Assembly (NCBI GenBank): GCA_029068555.1
Contig: JAIECJ010000003.1
Coordinates: forward strand, 1-52,155
Source: Lachnospiraceae bacterium
GTDB lineage: Bacteria > Bacillota > Clostridia > Lachnospirales > Lachnospiraceae
Direction: 5' to 3'
Length of the DNA stretch: 52,155 bases
A program made the position numbers and the translations under genes. Shown one piece after another: positions 24,782-33,320 of this stretch (position 1 is the stretch's first letter; each line of letters starts with the position of its first letter). The notes beneath the pieces were generated by a model, which searched no databases, was not told the DNA's origin, and saw only the letters and a list, made by a program, of their open reading frames with translations.

Positions 24782-25269
24782 TGACTGGCGCACTTGGGTT
24801 TGGATGGTCACTCTGCGGCGAAATGAGCAGGGATATACAGCATCTGAAAATCCAGAAACAAATACTTTTGTATATTATGGGGGAAATTACGTATTTACAC
24901 AGACCAATGGAAGAAATATTTGACATGGTATCAGAAAAAACAGAACCGCCGTATGAAGCATTCTTTAAGGAAGTTTCGCAGAGAATGAAGGAGCGGGACG
25001 GGATGACACTGCTTCATATATGGAACAAAGCAGTACAGGAAATGAGGTGCAGAATAAATACTTCACAGATAGGGCTGGGATATCTGGAAAAGATGGGAGA
25101 TTGCTTTGCATATGAGGGCGGACAGCTGCAGGTGGAGGCGCTTGGGCTTTTTGATATGGAGCTTGATAACGAAATAGACAGGCTTAAGACAAAAAAAGAT
25201 GAAAACAGCAGACTGATAAAGGCGCTCAGCACGCTCACAGGTATATTGTGTATCATATTATTTTTATAA
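24748..25269 (+). CDS. spoIIIAB: Stage III sporulation protein AB (SpoIIIAB)
   Basis: SpoIIIAB is a GspF-like component of the mother-cell/forespore channel. The 173-residue product has an N-terminal hydrophobic segment (about 5-22, GACVMTGALGFGWSL), an amphipathic helical middle and a C-terminal hydrophobic helix (about 157-173). AAGGAGGG lies inside spoIIIAA, about 8 bp before ATG 24748. The family motif around LGYLEKMGDCFAYEGG (GxxLG-type) is present. Confidence 0.92.
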   Translation: MWQKLIAGACVMTGALGFGWSLCGEMSRDIQHLKIQKQILLYIMGEITYLHRPMEEIFDMVSEKTEPPYEAFFKEVSQRMKERDGMTLLHIWNKAVQEMRCRINTSQIGLGYLEKMGDCFAYEGGQLQVEALGLFDMELDNEIDRLKTKKDENSRLIKALSTLTGILCIILFL

Positions 25270-25287
25270 GAATATGTGGAAATGGGG

Positions 25288-25488
25288 ATGAAGATGGAAG
25301 TCAGTCTGATATTTAAGATAGCAGCAGTTGGTATATTGATAACGATTCTGGGACAGGTATTAAAACATAGCGGTAGGGAAGAACATGCATTTCTGATAAG
25401 TCTTGCCGGACTGGTGCTGGTACTTTCATGGATTGTTCCATACATATATCAGCTTTTTCAGATGATACAGGATTTGTTTGCACTGTGA
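25288..25488 (+). CDS. spoIIIAC: Stage III sporulation protein AC (SpoIIIAC)
   Basis: This small membrane protein of 66 residues from ATG 25288 has two hydrophobic helices: IFKIAAVGILITILGQVL and the segment FLISLAGLVLVLSWIVPYI. Between them lies the conserved HSGREEHA loop. It shares a fold with SpoIIIAD and is required for sigma-G activity. In-frame ATGs at 25282, 25288 and 25294 leave a small uncertainty on the start. Confidence 0.92.
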   Translation: MKMEVSLIFKIAAVGILITILGQVLKHSGREEHAFLISLAGLVLVLSWIVPYIYQLFQMIQDLFAL

Positions 25489-25520
25489 ATAGATGCATAT
25501 AGAAATGGAAGGTGTAGGAG

Positions 25521-25901
25521 ATGCTCGAAATCTGTGTACTTGCCCTGGCGGGACTTTTTGCGTCAATAATTCTAAAAAAAGACAAGCCGGAATATTCTAC
25601 ATTGATTATTATTCTTGTCAGTTTTTTTATCGCGATTAGAGTTCTTGGGGTACTTGGGAAGGCTGTGGAGGAACTAAAAAACTGGGAGACGATACTCGGT
25701 GGAAATGCTGCTTATATATCATTGCTTTTAAAGCTTATAGGCATCACATACATCTGCGATTTTGCGGCAAATCTGTGCAAGGATTCTGGATATGCAGCAC
25801 TGAGCAGTCATATAGAGCTGTTTGGAAAGATTGCCATTATGGTTGCAGGATTTCCGGTAATCAGAATAATGATAGATATGCTTGAGGGAATAATGAGATG
25901 A
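25521..25901 (+). CDS. spoIIIAD: Stage III sporulation protein AD (SpoIIIAD)
   Basis: This 126-residue membrane protein has about four hydrophobic segments, including ICVLALAGLFASIIL and TLIIILVSFFIAIRVLGVLG, and the family block KLIGITYICDFAANLCKDSG. It works with SpoIIIAC in the channel complex. Its stop overlaps the spoIIIAE ATG (25898-25901). Confidence 0.93.
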   Translation: MLEICVLALAGLFASIILKKDKPEYSTLIIILVSFFIAIRVLGVLGKAVEELKNWETILGGNAAYISLLLKLIGITYICDFAANLCKDSGYAALSSHIELFGKIAIMVAGFPVIRIMIDMLEGIMR

Positions 25902-26962
25902 GTCAGGATATAAGTTTGTGGCAGGAGGTGGACATACTTCCTGATCTAAGCGTACTGGATAAACTGTTAAAAGAGCTGCTTCCAGGACAGAATGCAAATT
26001 CCATGGACTTTATTGAGGATGTATTGAAAGGAAACTGGGTGTTGGAACCAGGGTTGTTCTGGCGGTATATTGCAAGTTCAATAACAAATGTTTTTGATGG
26101 ATGGAAACGGCTTTTTGTTTCGGTACTGGTGTTATTTATTCTGGTTGCGCTGGTAAGTAATCTGATGTCTGCCCTGAAAAACGAAGGGGCGGCAAAGGCA
26201 GCCAGAACTTTTTTTGTCATATGTCAGCTTGTAGTGCTTATCGACGCATTTCACAGCGTGCTTGGGATTGTAAATGATGCGATGGAGCGTATGATTGAAT
26301 TTCTCAAACTGATGATACCAGCATATATGATATGTATTGCCGCGGCAGGTTCCGGATTGACGGCTCTGATATTTTATAAACTGCTATTAGGGTTTCTGTG
26401 CCTGATAGAAGGAATCATGGCAGCGTCGCTGACAACAGTGGTCGAGGGATATGTTATGCTTGGCGTGGTAGAGAGCATATGGGGGGAAGACCGATTTAAA
26501 GGACTTATGGAATTGATAAAAAAGGGCATACAGTGGGTGCTGAAAATGATGATAGTACTGATATCTGGCAGTAGTATCCTGCAAGTAATAATAACGCCCG
26601 TAATTGATAAGGCGAACAATACAGTCATTCAGAAAACGGCGGGAGCGATTCCAGGGATAGGTGATATTGTTGAATCGGTATCAAGTGTGACACTTGCGTC
26701 TGCAATCGCGGTAAAAAACAGTCTTGGAGTGCTGATACTGGTGGTGATAGTACTACTTATAGCGGCCCCGGTTCTGAAGGCATTTATGATACTTTTTATC
26801 ATCAAGGTGAGCGGCGCCCTGGGAAGCATTTGTGGAGAGAAGCAGATGATGAAATGTATTGAATACATATCAGAGGCAGGGTTTATGCTTCTCAGGATAT
26901 TAATAACAGTTACTACTTTATTTTTTGTGACAATAGCAGCTGTTACAAATGCCACGAGTTAA
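25898..26962 (+). CDS. spoIIIAE: Stage III sporulation protein AE (SpoIIIAE)
   Basis: SpoIIIAE is the large polytopic membrane subunit of the SpoIIIA complex. This 354-residue protein has a short soluble N-terminus, then about seven or eight hydrophobic segments. Family landmarks include PAYMICIAAAGSGLTA, KGIQWVLKMMIVLISG and VIQKTAGAIPGIGDIVESVS. The N-terminus is somewhat shorter than the Bacillus protein (about 400 residues), where a signal-like segment precedes. Confidence 0.93.
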   Translation: MSQDISLWQEVDILPDLSVLDKLLKELLPGQNANSMDFIEDVLKGNWVLEPGLFWRYIASSITNVFDGWKRLFVSVLVLFILVALVSNLMSALKNEGAAKAARTFFVICQLVVLIDAFHSVLGIVNDAMERMIEFLKLMIPAYMICIAAAGSGLTALIFYKLLLGFLCLIEGIMAASLTTVVEGYVMLGVVESIWGEDRFKGLMELIKKGIQWVLKMMIVLISGSSILQVIITPVIDKANNTVIQKTAGAIPGIGDIVESVSSVTLASAIAVKNSLGVLILVVIVLLIAAPVLKAFMILFIIKVSGALGSICGEKQMMKCIEYISEAGFMLLRILITVTTLFFVTIAAVTNATS

Positions 26963-26980
26963 ATGTGAGAGGGAGGGGTT

Positions 26981-27382
26981 ATGGAACAGTTGGCGATGGA
27001 GGTCAGGAGACTGGTATATACAGTCATATGTTTTCAGTGTCTGATTCAGCTGACAGAAGGAAGCGCTTACCAAAAATATTTAAAGCTTTTTTCCTATCTG
27101 CTTACAATGTGTATCTGCTGTAATGTGATATTTTCATTTGTCGGGCAGGTTGAAAACAGTTTTTGCGAGGCGGATACGCTCTATGAGAAATGGGAAAAAG
27201 AATGGAAGGAAATGACAAGAACAGACGATATAAGCGAGGGAGAGGCATATTATGAGCAAAGACTCTGGCGAGATAAAATTATAGGGGGAGCACGCGAGGA
27301 ATACGATAGCAGGGGCGGAGGTGATGAGAATGGCGGGGAAATTCGCGAACAGACTTCGGATGTTTCTGAACGGAGGGAGTGA
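26981..27382 (+). CDS. spoIIIAF: Stage III sporulation protein AF (SpoIIIAF)
   Basis: This 133-residue protein has two N-terminal hydrophobic segments (about 8-30 and 36-55, KLFSYLLTMCICCNVIFSFV) and a soluble acidic tail. This is the shape of SpoIIIAF, but the C-terminal ring-forming domain is much reduced compared with the roughly 200-residue Bacillus protein. It overlaps the start of spoIIIAG by about 50 bp in another frame. Confidence 0.82.
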   Translation: MEQLAMEVRRLVYTVICFQCLIQLTEGSAYQKYLKLFSYLLTMCICCNVIFSFVGQVENSFCEADTLYEKWEKEWKEMTRTDDISEGEAYYEQRLWRDKIIGGAREEYDSRGGGDENGGEIREQTSDVSERRE

Positions 27383-27953
27383 AGGAAAAGGCAGACCGAC
27401 AAAGGAGACAATGCTCATTGTTTTTCTAAGTGGGATTTTGATTTTTGTGATTATGCTTCCGACCAATAAAAGTAACAGCAGTTATTCAAAAAAGAAAAAT
27501 CAGGAGGCAAAAAATCTGGTAAGTACTGATAATGTGGAAAACCTGTATCAGCAAAATGACTGGAACAGTGGGACAGCCGCAGAACAATATAGGAAAGGTC
27601 TTGAAAAGGAACTTGAAGATTTTCTGTCAAGTGTCGCAGGCGTTGGGGATGTGAAAGTGCTGATTTATATGAAGAATTCACAGGAATATGTCGTGGAGAA
27701 AGATACTCCAACCTCAAGTGCGACAAGTGGGGAAAGCAGTGAATTAAGGAAAGAGGAGTCCACTGTGTATACTATAAATACAGAGGGAAATGAGGTGCCT
27801 TTTATTTCACAGACAAAAAGCCCGAAAATTGATGGTGTGGTTGTGGCAGCAAAAGGCGCTTCTGATGAAGGGATAAGACTTCAGATTGTAAAGCTTGTGA
27901 TGGCGTTGTATGGAGTGGAAGCAAATAAGGTTGAAGTGTTGCAAATGGAATAA
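27330..27953 (+). CDS. spoIIIAG: Stage III sporulation protein AG (SpoIIIAG)
   Basis: SpoIIIAG is the bitopic subunit that builds the large intermembrane ring of the channel. The 207-residue product has one hydrophobic segment (about 28-46, MLIVFLSGILIFVIMLP), a flexible linker and a ring-building motif region including LEDFLSSVAGVGDVKVLIYM and SPKIDGVVVAAKGASDEGIR. ATG 27330 has GGAGG 8 bp upstream; upstream in-frame GTG 27321 and ATG 27324 are too close to that RBS. Confidence 0.93.
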   Translation: MAGKFANRLRMFLNGGSEGKGRPTKETMLIVFLSGILIFVIMLPTNKSNSSYSKKKNQEAKNLVSTDNVENLYQQNDWNSGTAAEQYRKGLEKELEDFLSSVAGVGDVKVLIYMKNSQEYVVEKDTPTSSATSGESSELRKEESTVYTINTEGNEVPFISQTKSPKIDGVVVAAKGASDEGIRLQIVKLVMALYGVEANKVEVLQME

Positions 27954-28042
27954 TTGATAAAATTTTAAAAGTAGTAAGTCTAAGAAAAGGATGTGTTGAA
28001 TATGATAGAAGTAGCAAAGAGAAGCAATAGGAAGGATATGGT

Positions 28043-28876
28043 TTGGTGAAAAAAATATTAAGAAAGAACCAGATTATGATTACAGCACTGGCAGTTATGA
28101 TAGCGGTAGCAGGTTATCTGAATTTTGCCGGAACGAAAATCGGAGAAGAGGATTTCATATCTGTCGACGGAAGCAGCAGTGAGCTTACATATGAGATATC
28201 TGATGAAGATATGTATGCCATATCGCTGAGGGAAGATACGGATGGGACGATTAAGGACTATGCAGCTGCTACGGGAACAGATGGGGACATTCTAAGCCTT
28301 GACACGGATGACGTGACAATCACAGATAATTATTTAAACAGTGGTATGGATGTCACATCAGATAGTACGTTGGCCGCCGGTGCAAGCGGAACAGAGCTTC
28401 AGGCATCAGATGAGGCAGCGGACGGCACAGACACTACACTTGCGTCAAATACAGATGAATCAGGAGCCACGGTTATTGAGCAGGAGATACCGGGGGAGGC
28501 TGTGTTTACAAGTGCATCGGGGGTATCTACCCTTGCGGGGGCAAAACTTTTGAAGGAGCAGACTAGGGCACAGAATAAGGAATCGCTTATGGAAATCATC
28601 CAGAGCGAGGAACTGACAGAGGATGCGAAAAAGGAAGCTGTCAGCAGTATGATTACACTGACGGAAACAGCCCAGAAGGAATCAGATGCCCAGATGCTTC
28701 TGGAGGCAAAAGGATTTACACAGACAGTGGTAAGTATTAGCGGCGATTCGGCGGATGTCATGGTGGAGGCTGCAAGCCTGACTGAAGCGCAGACAGCTCA
28801 GATTATAGACATTGTACAAAGGAAGACGGCTGTATCTGCGGAGAATATCATCATAACGGTATCAGGAGCGGAATAA
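28043..28876 (+). CDS. spoIIIAH: Stage III sporulation protein AH (SpoIIIAH)
   Basis: SpoIIIAH spans the mother-cell membrane once and its YscJ/FliF-like domain meets forespore SpoIIQ across the intermembrane space. The 277-residue protein has a membrane helix (about 10-28, MITALAVMIAVAGYLNF), a long Asp/Ser/Thr-rich spacer (about 35-165) and a C-terminal YscJ/FliF-like domain (about 175-277) ending NIIITVSGAE. The spacer is longer than in Bacillus (218 residues in total). TTG 28043 or GTG 28046 must serve as start; GGAAGG lies 7-10 bp upstream. It ends the operon. Confidence 0.92.
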   Translation: MVKKILRKNQIMITALAVMIAVAGYLNFAGTKIGEEDFISVDGSSSELTYEISDEDMYAISLREDTDGTIKDYAAATGTDGDILSLDTDDVTITDNYLNSGMDVTSDSTLAAGASGTELQASDEAADGTDTTLASNTDESGATVIEQEIPGEAVFTSASGVSTLAGAKLLKEQTRAQNKESLMEIIQSEELTEDAKKEAVSSMITLTETAQKESDAQMLLEAKGFTQTVVSISGDSADVMVEAASLTEAQTAQIIDIVQRKTAVSAENIIITVSGAE

Positions 28877-28908
28877 AGGTCATTGTTTAAAGATTTGCGT
28901 TTTCCCGT

Positions 28909-28932
28909 GGACTTAGCAGTAATGCTAAGTCC
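28909..28932 (+). terminator. Hairpin after the spoIIIA operon
   Basis: GGACTTAGCA (28909-28918) and TGCTAAGTCC (28923-28932) form a perfect 10-bp stem with a GTAA tetraloop. No long U-run follows, so termination efficiency is uncertain. Confidence 0.5.
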
Positions 28933-28964
28933 TGTCTGAATAGTGACGATTGAGGTGAATGTTG

Positions 28965-29093
28965 CAGTTCAGCCTGGAACTGTGCATTTACTGCAAAGTC
29001 TGTGAAATAGCGCAGTGGTTGAGATGCATCAAGCCATCATGAAGTGATTTTGCATGGCTTGATGCCTGTAATAGGAAGCTGGAGGCTGAACTG
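28965..29093. repeat. Family B palindromic repeat, copy B1
   Basis: This 129-bp element has perfect 11-bp inverted ends CAGTTCAGCCT (28965-28975) and AGGCTGAACTG (29083-29093). A second perfect inverted repeat, GCATCAAGCCA and TGGCTTGATGC, sits inside. It lies in the 504-bp gap between spoIIIAH and prfC together with a hairpin, the family C element starting 2 bp further on, and an extended -10 promoter; no gene is visible in that gap. Confidence 0.85.
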
Positions 29094-29095
29094 TT

Positions 29096-29158
29096 GTTAC
29101 AATTCACACCAACGCCAGTTTTCATCAGCTTATAAGTTATTGAGGTGTGAACAGTAAC
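29096..29158. repeat. Family C palindromic repeat, complete copy
   Basis: This 63-bp element has 15-bp inverted ends GTTACAATTCACACC (29096-29110) and GGTGTGAACAGTAAC (29144-29158), with two mismatches. It starts 2 bp after the B1 element. The right end recurs exactly at 63-77. Confidence 0.65.
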
Positions 29159-29217
29159 GAACTGTTACAAGTGAATTTGAAGATATAAAGAAAAATATGG
29201 AATTTGCAGAATAAATA

Positions 29218-29226
29218 TGGTATACT
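29218..29226 (+). promoter_or_regulatory. Extended -10 promoter for prfC
   Basis: TATACT (29221-29226) is preceded by TGG, an extended -10. The region 17 bp upstream has no good -35. The leader would be about 150 nt. Confidence 0.5.
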
Positions 29227-29380
29227 AAAATACATATTGCGAACTGCTTGGATAACATGTGTTATGCACAGCGGGGATCACGTGCCAAAAATATAAACAG
29301 GATGCGGATACTTATAAATAAAGGCACAGGCATCATGAGTTTCCGCATTTACAAATCGTAAATAGATGGAGGATATACAA

Positions 29381-30976
29381 GTGAGTACAATTGCGGAGGA
29401 AATAAATAAGAGGAGGACATTTGCCATCATATCGCATCCCGATGCGGGCAAGACAACTCTGACAGAAAAATTTTTACTATATGGGGGCGCCATTAATCTT
29501 GCCGGAAGCGTAAAGGGGAAAGCAACGGCGAGGCATGCAGTATCTGACTGGATGGAAATTGAAAAAGAGAGAGGTATTTCAGTCACGTCATCTGTCTTGC
29601 AGTTTAACTATGGGGGGTACTGCATCAATATTCTTGACACACCGGGACACCAGGATTTCTCTGAGGACACTTACAGAACGCTGATGGCGGCTGACTCGGC
29701 GGTTATGGTTATTGATGCGTCAAAAGGTGTAGAGGCGCAGACAAGGAAGCTTTTTAAGGTATGTGGAATGAGAGGCATACCCATTTTTACGTTTATTAAC
29801 AAGATGGACAGGGATGCCAATGACACGTTTGAGCTGCTCGATGAAATCGAGAAAGAGCTTGGAATTGCCACCTGCCCTGTAAACTGGCCAATCGGTTCCG
29901 GAAAACGCTTTAAGGGAGTTTATGACAGACATGGCAATCATGTACTCACGTTTTCTGATACGCAAAAGGGAACCAGAGAGGGTGAGACAACCATTATTCC
30001 CATGGATGATGAAGCGCTGCTGCTTGAGAATATTGGAGATGAGGCTCTTTCCACGCTCCGCGACGAGATAGAGCTTCTCGACGGGGCAAGCGCAGAGTTC
30101 GACATTGAGGAGGTAAGAAAAGGAAGGCTTACACCTGTATTTTTTGGCTCGGCGCTCACGAATTTCGGTGTTGAGATCTTTTTACAGAATTTTTTAAAGA
30201 TGGCAACGACACCGTTGCCGAGAGTTTCAAAGGGGGAGGACATCAATCCTGTTGATAATGAATTTTCAGCGTTTGTATTTAAGATACAGGCAAATATGAA
30301 TAAGGCACACCGTGACAGAATTGCGTTTATGCGTATCTGCTCTGGAAAATTTGATGCTGGTGAGGAAGTGAAGCATGTGCAGGGCGGTAAGGTGATGCGT
30401 CTCTCTCAGCCGCAGCAAATTATGGCGGATGAAAGAAAAATACTGAATGAGGCGTATGCCGGAGATATTATCGGCGTGTTTGACCCCGGTATTTTTTCGA
30501 TAGGCGATACAGTCTGTGCGCCTAAAAATAACGTTTGTTACGATGGGATTCCAACCTTTGCACCAGAGCATTTTGCACGAGTAAGACAGATTGACACGAT
30601 GAAAAGAAAACAGTTCATCAAGGGTGTTAATCAGATTGCACAGGAAGGTGCGATTCAGATTTTTCAGGAGTTCAATACAGGTATGGAGGAGATTATTGTA
30701 GGCGTTGTAGGCGTGCTGCAGTTTGATGTACTGAAATACCGCCTGGAAAACGAATATAATGTGGAAATAAAGCTGGAACCGCTTCCATACGAATATATCC
30801 GCTGGATAGAAAACAAGGATGAGATTAACCTGGACAAACTATCAGGCACATCAGATATGAAAAAAATACAGGATTTGAAAGGAAATCCGCTGCTGTTATT
30901 TATCAACCAGTGGAGTATCGGCATGACAATTGACAGAAATAAAGGGCTTGTGCTTTCAGAATTTGGCAGGAATTAG
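29381..30976 (+). CDS. prfC: Peptide chain release factor 3 (RF3)
   Basis: RF3 is a translational GTPase that recycles RF1/RF2 after termination. The 531-residue protein has G1 SHPDAGKTTLTEK, switch II DTPGHQDFSEDT, NKMDRDA, and the RF3-specific stretches PVNWPIGSGKRFKGVYDR and GVLQFDVLKYRLENEYNVE. Length matches E. coli RF3 (529). GTG 29381 is chosen because TGGAGG (29368-29373) is 7 bp upstream and the MSTIAEEINKRRTFAI start matches the family. It interrupts the usual spoIIIAH to asp23 neighbourhood. Confidence 0.95.
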   Translation: MSTIAEEINKRRTFAIISHPDAGKTTLTEKFLLYGGAINLAGSVKGKATARHAVSDWMEIEKERGISVTSSVLQFNYGGYCINILDTPGHQDFSEDTYRTLMAADSAVMVIDASKGVEAQTRKLFKVCGMRGIPIFTFINKMDRDANDTFELLDEIEKELGIATCPVNWPIGSGKRFKGVYDRHGNHVLTFSDTQKGTREGETTIIPMDDEALLLENIGDEALSTLRDEIELLDGASAEFDIEEVRKGRLTPVFFGSALTNFGVEIFLQNFLKMATTPLPRVSKGEDINPVDNEFSAFVFKIQANMNKAHRDRIAFMRICSGKFDAGEEVKHVQGGKVMRLSQPQQIMADERKILNEAYAGDIIGVFDPGIFSIGDTVCAPKNNVCYDGIPTFAPEHFARVRQIDTMKRKQFIKGVNQIAQEGAIQIFQEFNTGMEEIIVGVVGVLQFDVLKYRLENEYNVEIKLEPLPYEYIRWIENKDEINLDKLSGTSDMKKIQDLKGNPLLLFINQWSIGMTIDRNKGLVLSEFGRN

Positions 30977-30994
30977 GAGTTTAAAGGACAGTTA

Positions 30995-32233
30995 ATGAAA
31001 AAAAGGACAGTGTTGTGGGCTGCCCTTGCAACAGGTGTTCTTATGCTTGCGCAGGGTTGTACCTACCAGAATGAATTGCAGTATTTTACGCAGGAGGAAA
31101 CACGTGGGTATGAACCGGAACAGCCAAAAGAGACAGAGAACGAGACAGAATCGGAAGCATCCTCCGAGACGGGAGAAGAACTCGAAGGCATAACGGAAGT
31201 ATCAGATCTTTATTATGCTTACTACTGTCTGGATGAGAAACAGAAAAAGATTTATCTTGAGATTCTGGATGCGCTTACAAATATGAAAAAAGATACTCCG
31301 CTTTCAACAGTGGACAAGTCAGGGGTGGATCTTATTTTTGCATGTGTGATGAATGACCATCCAGAACTCTTTTATGTGGAGGGATATCAGTACACAGAAT
31401 ATACACTTGGAAACGTTATAACCGGTGTCACGTTTAGCGGAACTTATTCGATGAGTGGTGCGGAGGCAGAACAGGCAAAAATTGGAATAGAGCAGAAGCT
31501 TGTGGAATGTTTCCAACAAGTTCCGATGAACGAAGATGAGTATAGCACTGTTAAGTTTCTGTATGAGTGGCTTATCAACAACACGGAATATGACAAAACA
31601 GTAGAAAATAATCAAAATATCTGTTCAGTTTTTTTGCAGGGAAGGTCGGTTTGTCAGGGGTATGCGAAAGCAATGCAGTATATGCTGCAAAAGGCAGACA
31701 TACAATGCCTTTTGGTGACAGGGTTTACAAATGGGGAACGTCATGGATGGAATCTGGTCAGGGTAAATGACAATTATTATTATCTGGATCCTACATGGGG
31801 TGATGCATCTTATGCATCCGGAAACACGGCGGATAATGCGGCGGATGGCGTACCTGCTATCAATTATGACTACTTTTTGGTGACTACAGATGAGATTACA
31901 AGAACACATTCCCTGGAGAAAGTGGTTGAACTTCCCTTGTGTCTGGCTGTGGAGGATAACTATTTCGTGCGTGAGGGGTTGTATTTTGACAGCTATGACG
32001 AAGGGCATCTTGCACTTGTTCTGGGCAGCGATTCGGCAAAGTCAGCGGGATATGTAACGCTCAAGTGCAGCAGCGACAGCTATGATACTATGATGCAGAC
32101 CCTGATCGAAGAACAGAAAATATTCGATTTTATTGACAGGCAGGGGGCGAGCATTGCTTATACATCCAATGAGGCACTGCGGACAATCAGTTTCTGGAAT
32201 TTATCAGATGCCGGCCATACAGATATATCTTAG
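30995..32233 (+). CDS. Transglutaminase-like lipoprotein
   Basis: The 412-residue protein has a lipoprotein signal ending in LAQGC (Cys22), then a Glu/Thr-rich linker (about 30-65). A transglutaminase-core domain spans about 150-270 with the Cys-His-Asp triad at Cys220 (RSVCQGYAKA), His250 (RHGWNLV) and Asp265 (YLDPTWGD), all present. Such proteins face the cell exterior and may act as cysteine proteases or crosslinkers on wall or surface proteins. The C-terminal 120 residues have no recognised domain. It starts 18 bp after prfC, so the two are probably co-transcribed although functionally unrelated. Confidence 0.87.
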   Translation: MKKRTVLWAALATGVLMLAQGCTYQNELQYFTQEETRGYEPEQPKETENETESEASSETGEELEGITEVSDLYYAYYCLDEKQKKIYLEILDALTNMKKDTPLSTVDKSGVDLIFACVMNDHPELFYVEGYQYTEYTLGNVITGVTFSGTYSMSGAEAEQAKIGIEQKLVECFQQVPMNEDEYSTVKFLYEWLINNTEYDKTVENNQNICSVFLQGRSVCQGYAKAMQYMLQKADIQCLLVTGFTNGERHGWNLVRVNDNYYYLDPTWGDASYASGNTADNAADGVPAINYDYFLVTTDEITRTHSLEKVVELPLCLAVEDNYFVREGLYFDSYDEGHLALVLGSDSAKSAGYVTLKCSSDSYDTMMQTLIEEQKIFDFIDRQGASIAYTSNEALRTISFWNLSDAGHTDIS

Positions 32234-32308
32234 ACTATGCTAGAATATCATTTCTGAATGGAATGGGGGATTTGGGAAAAGATATGGATAACGTAATAAC
32301 TTTATGCT

Positions 32309-32336
32309 TTGCAAAGTTTCAGTGTTTTGATATAAT
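32309..32336 (+). promoter_or_regulatory. Sigma-A promoter for asp23-nusB
   Basis: TTGCAA (32309-32314), a 16-bp spacer and a perfect TATAAT (32331-32336) with an extended TG. It lies 35 bp before the Asp23-family start codon, which has AGGAGGG upstream. Confidence 0.8.
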
Positions 32337-32370
32337 GAGAGTTAAGTATAAAATACAGGAGGGTTAAACC

Positions 32371-32754
32371 ATGGAAAAAGAAACAGATAAGGGCGGCTGT
32401 ACACTCAACAACGAGGAATTCGGCACAGTAAAGATTGCGAATGATGTTGTTGCCATGATAGCGGGGCTTGCGGCTACGGAAGTCGACGGTGTAGGCGCGA
32501 TGGTCGGAAATATTACGAACGAGCTGATGGGCAGGGTCGGCATGAAGAAGCAGACAAAAGGTGTGAAAATAGATATTCTTGATGGAAATGTATCTGTGGA
32601 GCTTGCGGTGACGCTCGAGTATGGTTACAATATCCCTACCACATGCAATAAAGTACAGGAAAAGGTAAAGAGTGCAATCGAGACAATGACAGGATTTAAG
32701 GTTTCTGATGTTAATATCAGAATTGTAGGGATTAAGATGGCATTAGATAAATAA
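32371..32754 (+). CDS. Asp23/Gls24 family envelope stress protein
   Basis: This 127-residue Asp23/Gls24 (YqhY-like) protein contains GTVKIANDVVAMIAGLAATEVDGV and the closing VSDVNIRIVGIKM block typical of the family. Bacillus YqhY sits beside acc genes and nusB and affects fatty-acid synthesis control; Staphylococcus Asp23 is membrane-associated and linked to wall stress. Here the accB/accC neighbours are missing and nusB follows after 13 bp, so they form one unit. Confidence 0.9.
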   Translation: MEKETDKGGCTLNNEEFGTVKIANDVVAMIAGLAATEVDGVGAMVGNITNELMGRVGMKKQTKGVKIDILDGNVSVELAVTLEYGYNIPTTCNKVQEKVKSAIETMTGFKVSDVNIRIVGIKMALDK

Positions 32755-32767
32755 AAGGAAGAGATAA

Positions 32768-33178
32768 ATGAGCAGACGTGAGCTTAGAGAACAGATATTT
32801 AAATTCATATTCAGAGCAGAGTTTCATGGCAGAGCAGAGCTGCAGGAACAGGAGCAGCTATTTTTTGAGACCTTTGGTATGGAAGAACAGGAGATAAAGG
32901 ACGAAGATGCTCAGTATATCTCCGACAAAAGCAAAAAAATTATTGAAAAACTTGATGAGTTGGACGAGATGATTAATAAGCGGGCAAAAGGCTGGACGAC
33001 ACAGAGAATGGGGAAGGTCGATCTCACAATCCTGCGGCTTGCAGTTTATGAGATTGTTTTTGACGAGGATGTTCCTACAGGAGTAGCTATCAACGAGGCT
33101 GTGGAGCTTGCCAAAAGATTTGGGCAGGAGGAGTCTGCTGGTTTTATCAACGGAGTGCTTGCCAAATTTGCAAAGTAA
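32768..33178 (+). CDS. nusB: Transcription antitermination protein NusB
   Basis: NusB pairs with NusE (S10) on boxA RNA and promotes rRNA antitermination. The all-helical 136-residue protein begins SRRELREQIFKFIFRAEF and ends with the family block AINEAVELAKRFGQEESAGF and INGVLAKFAK. Length is normal. It follows asp23 by 13 bp and is followed by composite family B and D repeats. Confidence 0.95.
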   Translation: MSRRELREQIFKFIFRAEFHGRAELQEQEQLFFETFGMEEQEIKDEDAQYISDKSKKIIEKLDELDEMINKRAKGWTTQRMGKVDLTILRLAVYEIVFDEDVPTGVAINEAVELAKRFGQEESAGFINGVLAKFAK

Positions 33179-33180
33179 AA

Positions 33181-33320
33181 GCTACAGTACAGGGCTTTGC
33201 ATTTGATGCTGGGTCTGTGATATAGCGTAGTGGTTGAGATACATCAAGCTACGGCGGTTTTGATACTACAAAGCAGTTTTGCATGGCTTAATGTCTGCAA
33301 CAGGAAGCCGAAGACAGTTA
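33181..33320. repeat. Family B repeat, copy B3
   Basis: It is homologous to B1 along its length: GGTCTGTGATATAGCG, AGTGGTTGAGATACATCAAG and TTTTGCATGGCTTAATG each match B1 with few changes. The terminal inverted repeats are degraded. It starts directly after nusB and abuts family D copy D3. Confidence 0.75.

Noticed and set aside
28002-28049. 15-codon ORF overlapping the start of spoIIIAH
   Set aside because: AAAAGG is 11 bp upstream but the peptide is tiny and nothing else supports it.
29278-29586. Minus-strand frame over the prfC start
   Set aside because: It lies opposite the conserved G1 region of RF3 and is a shadow frame.
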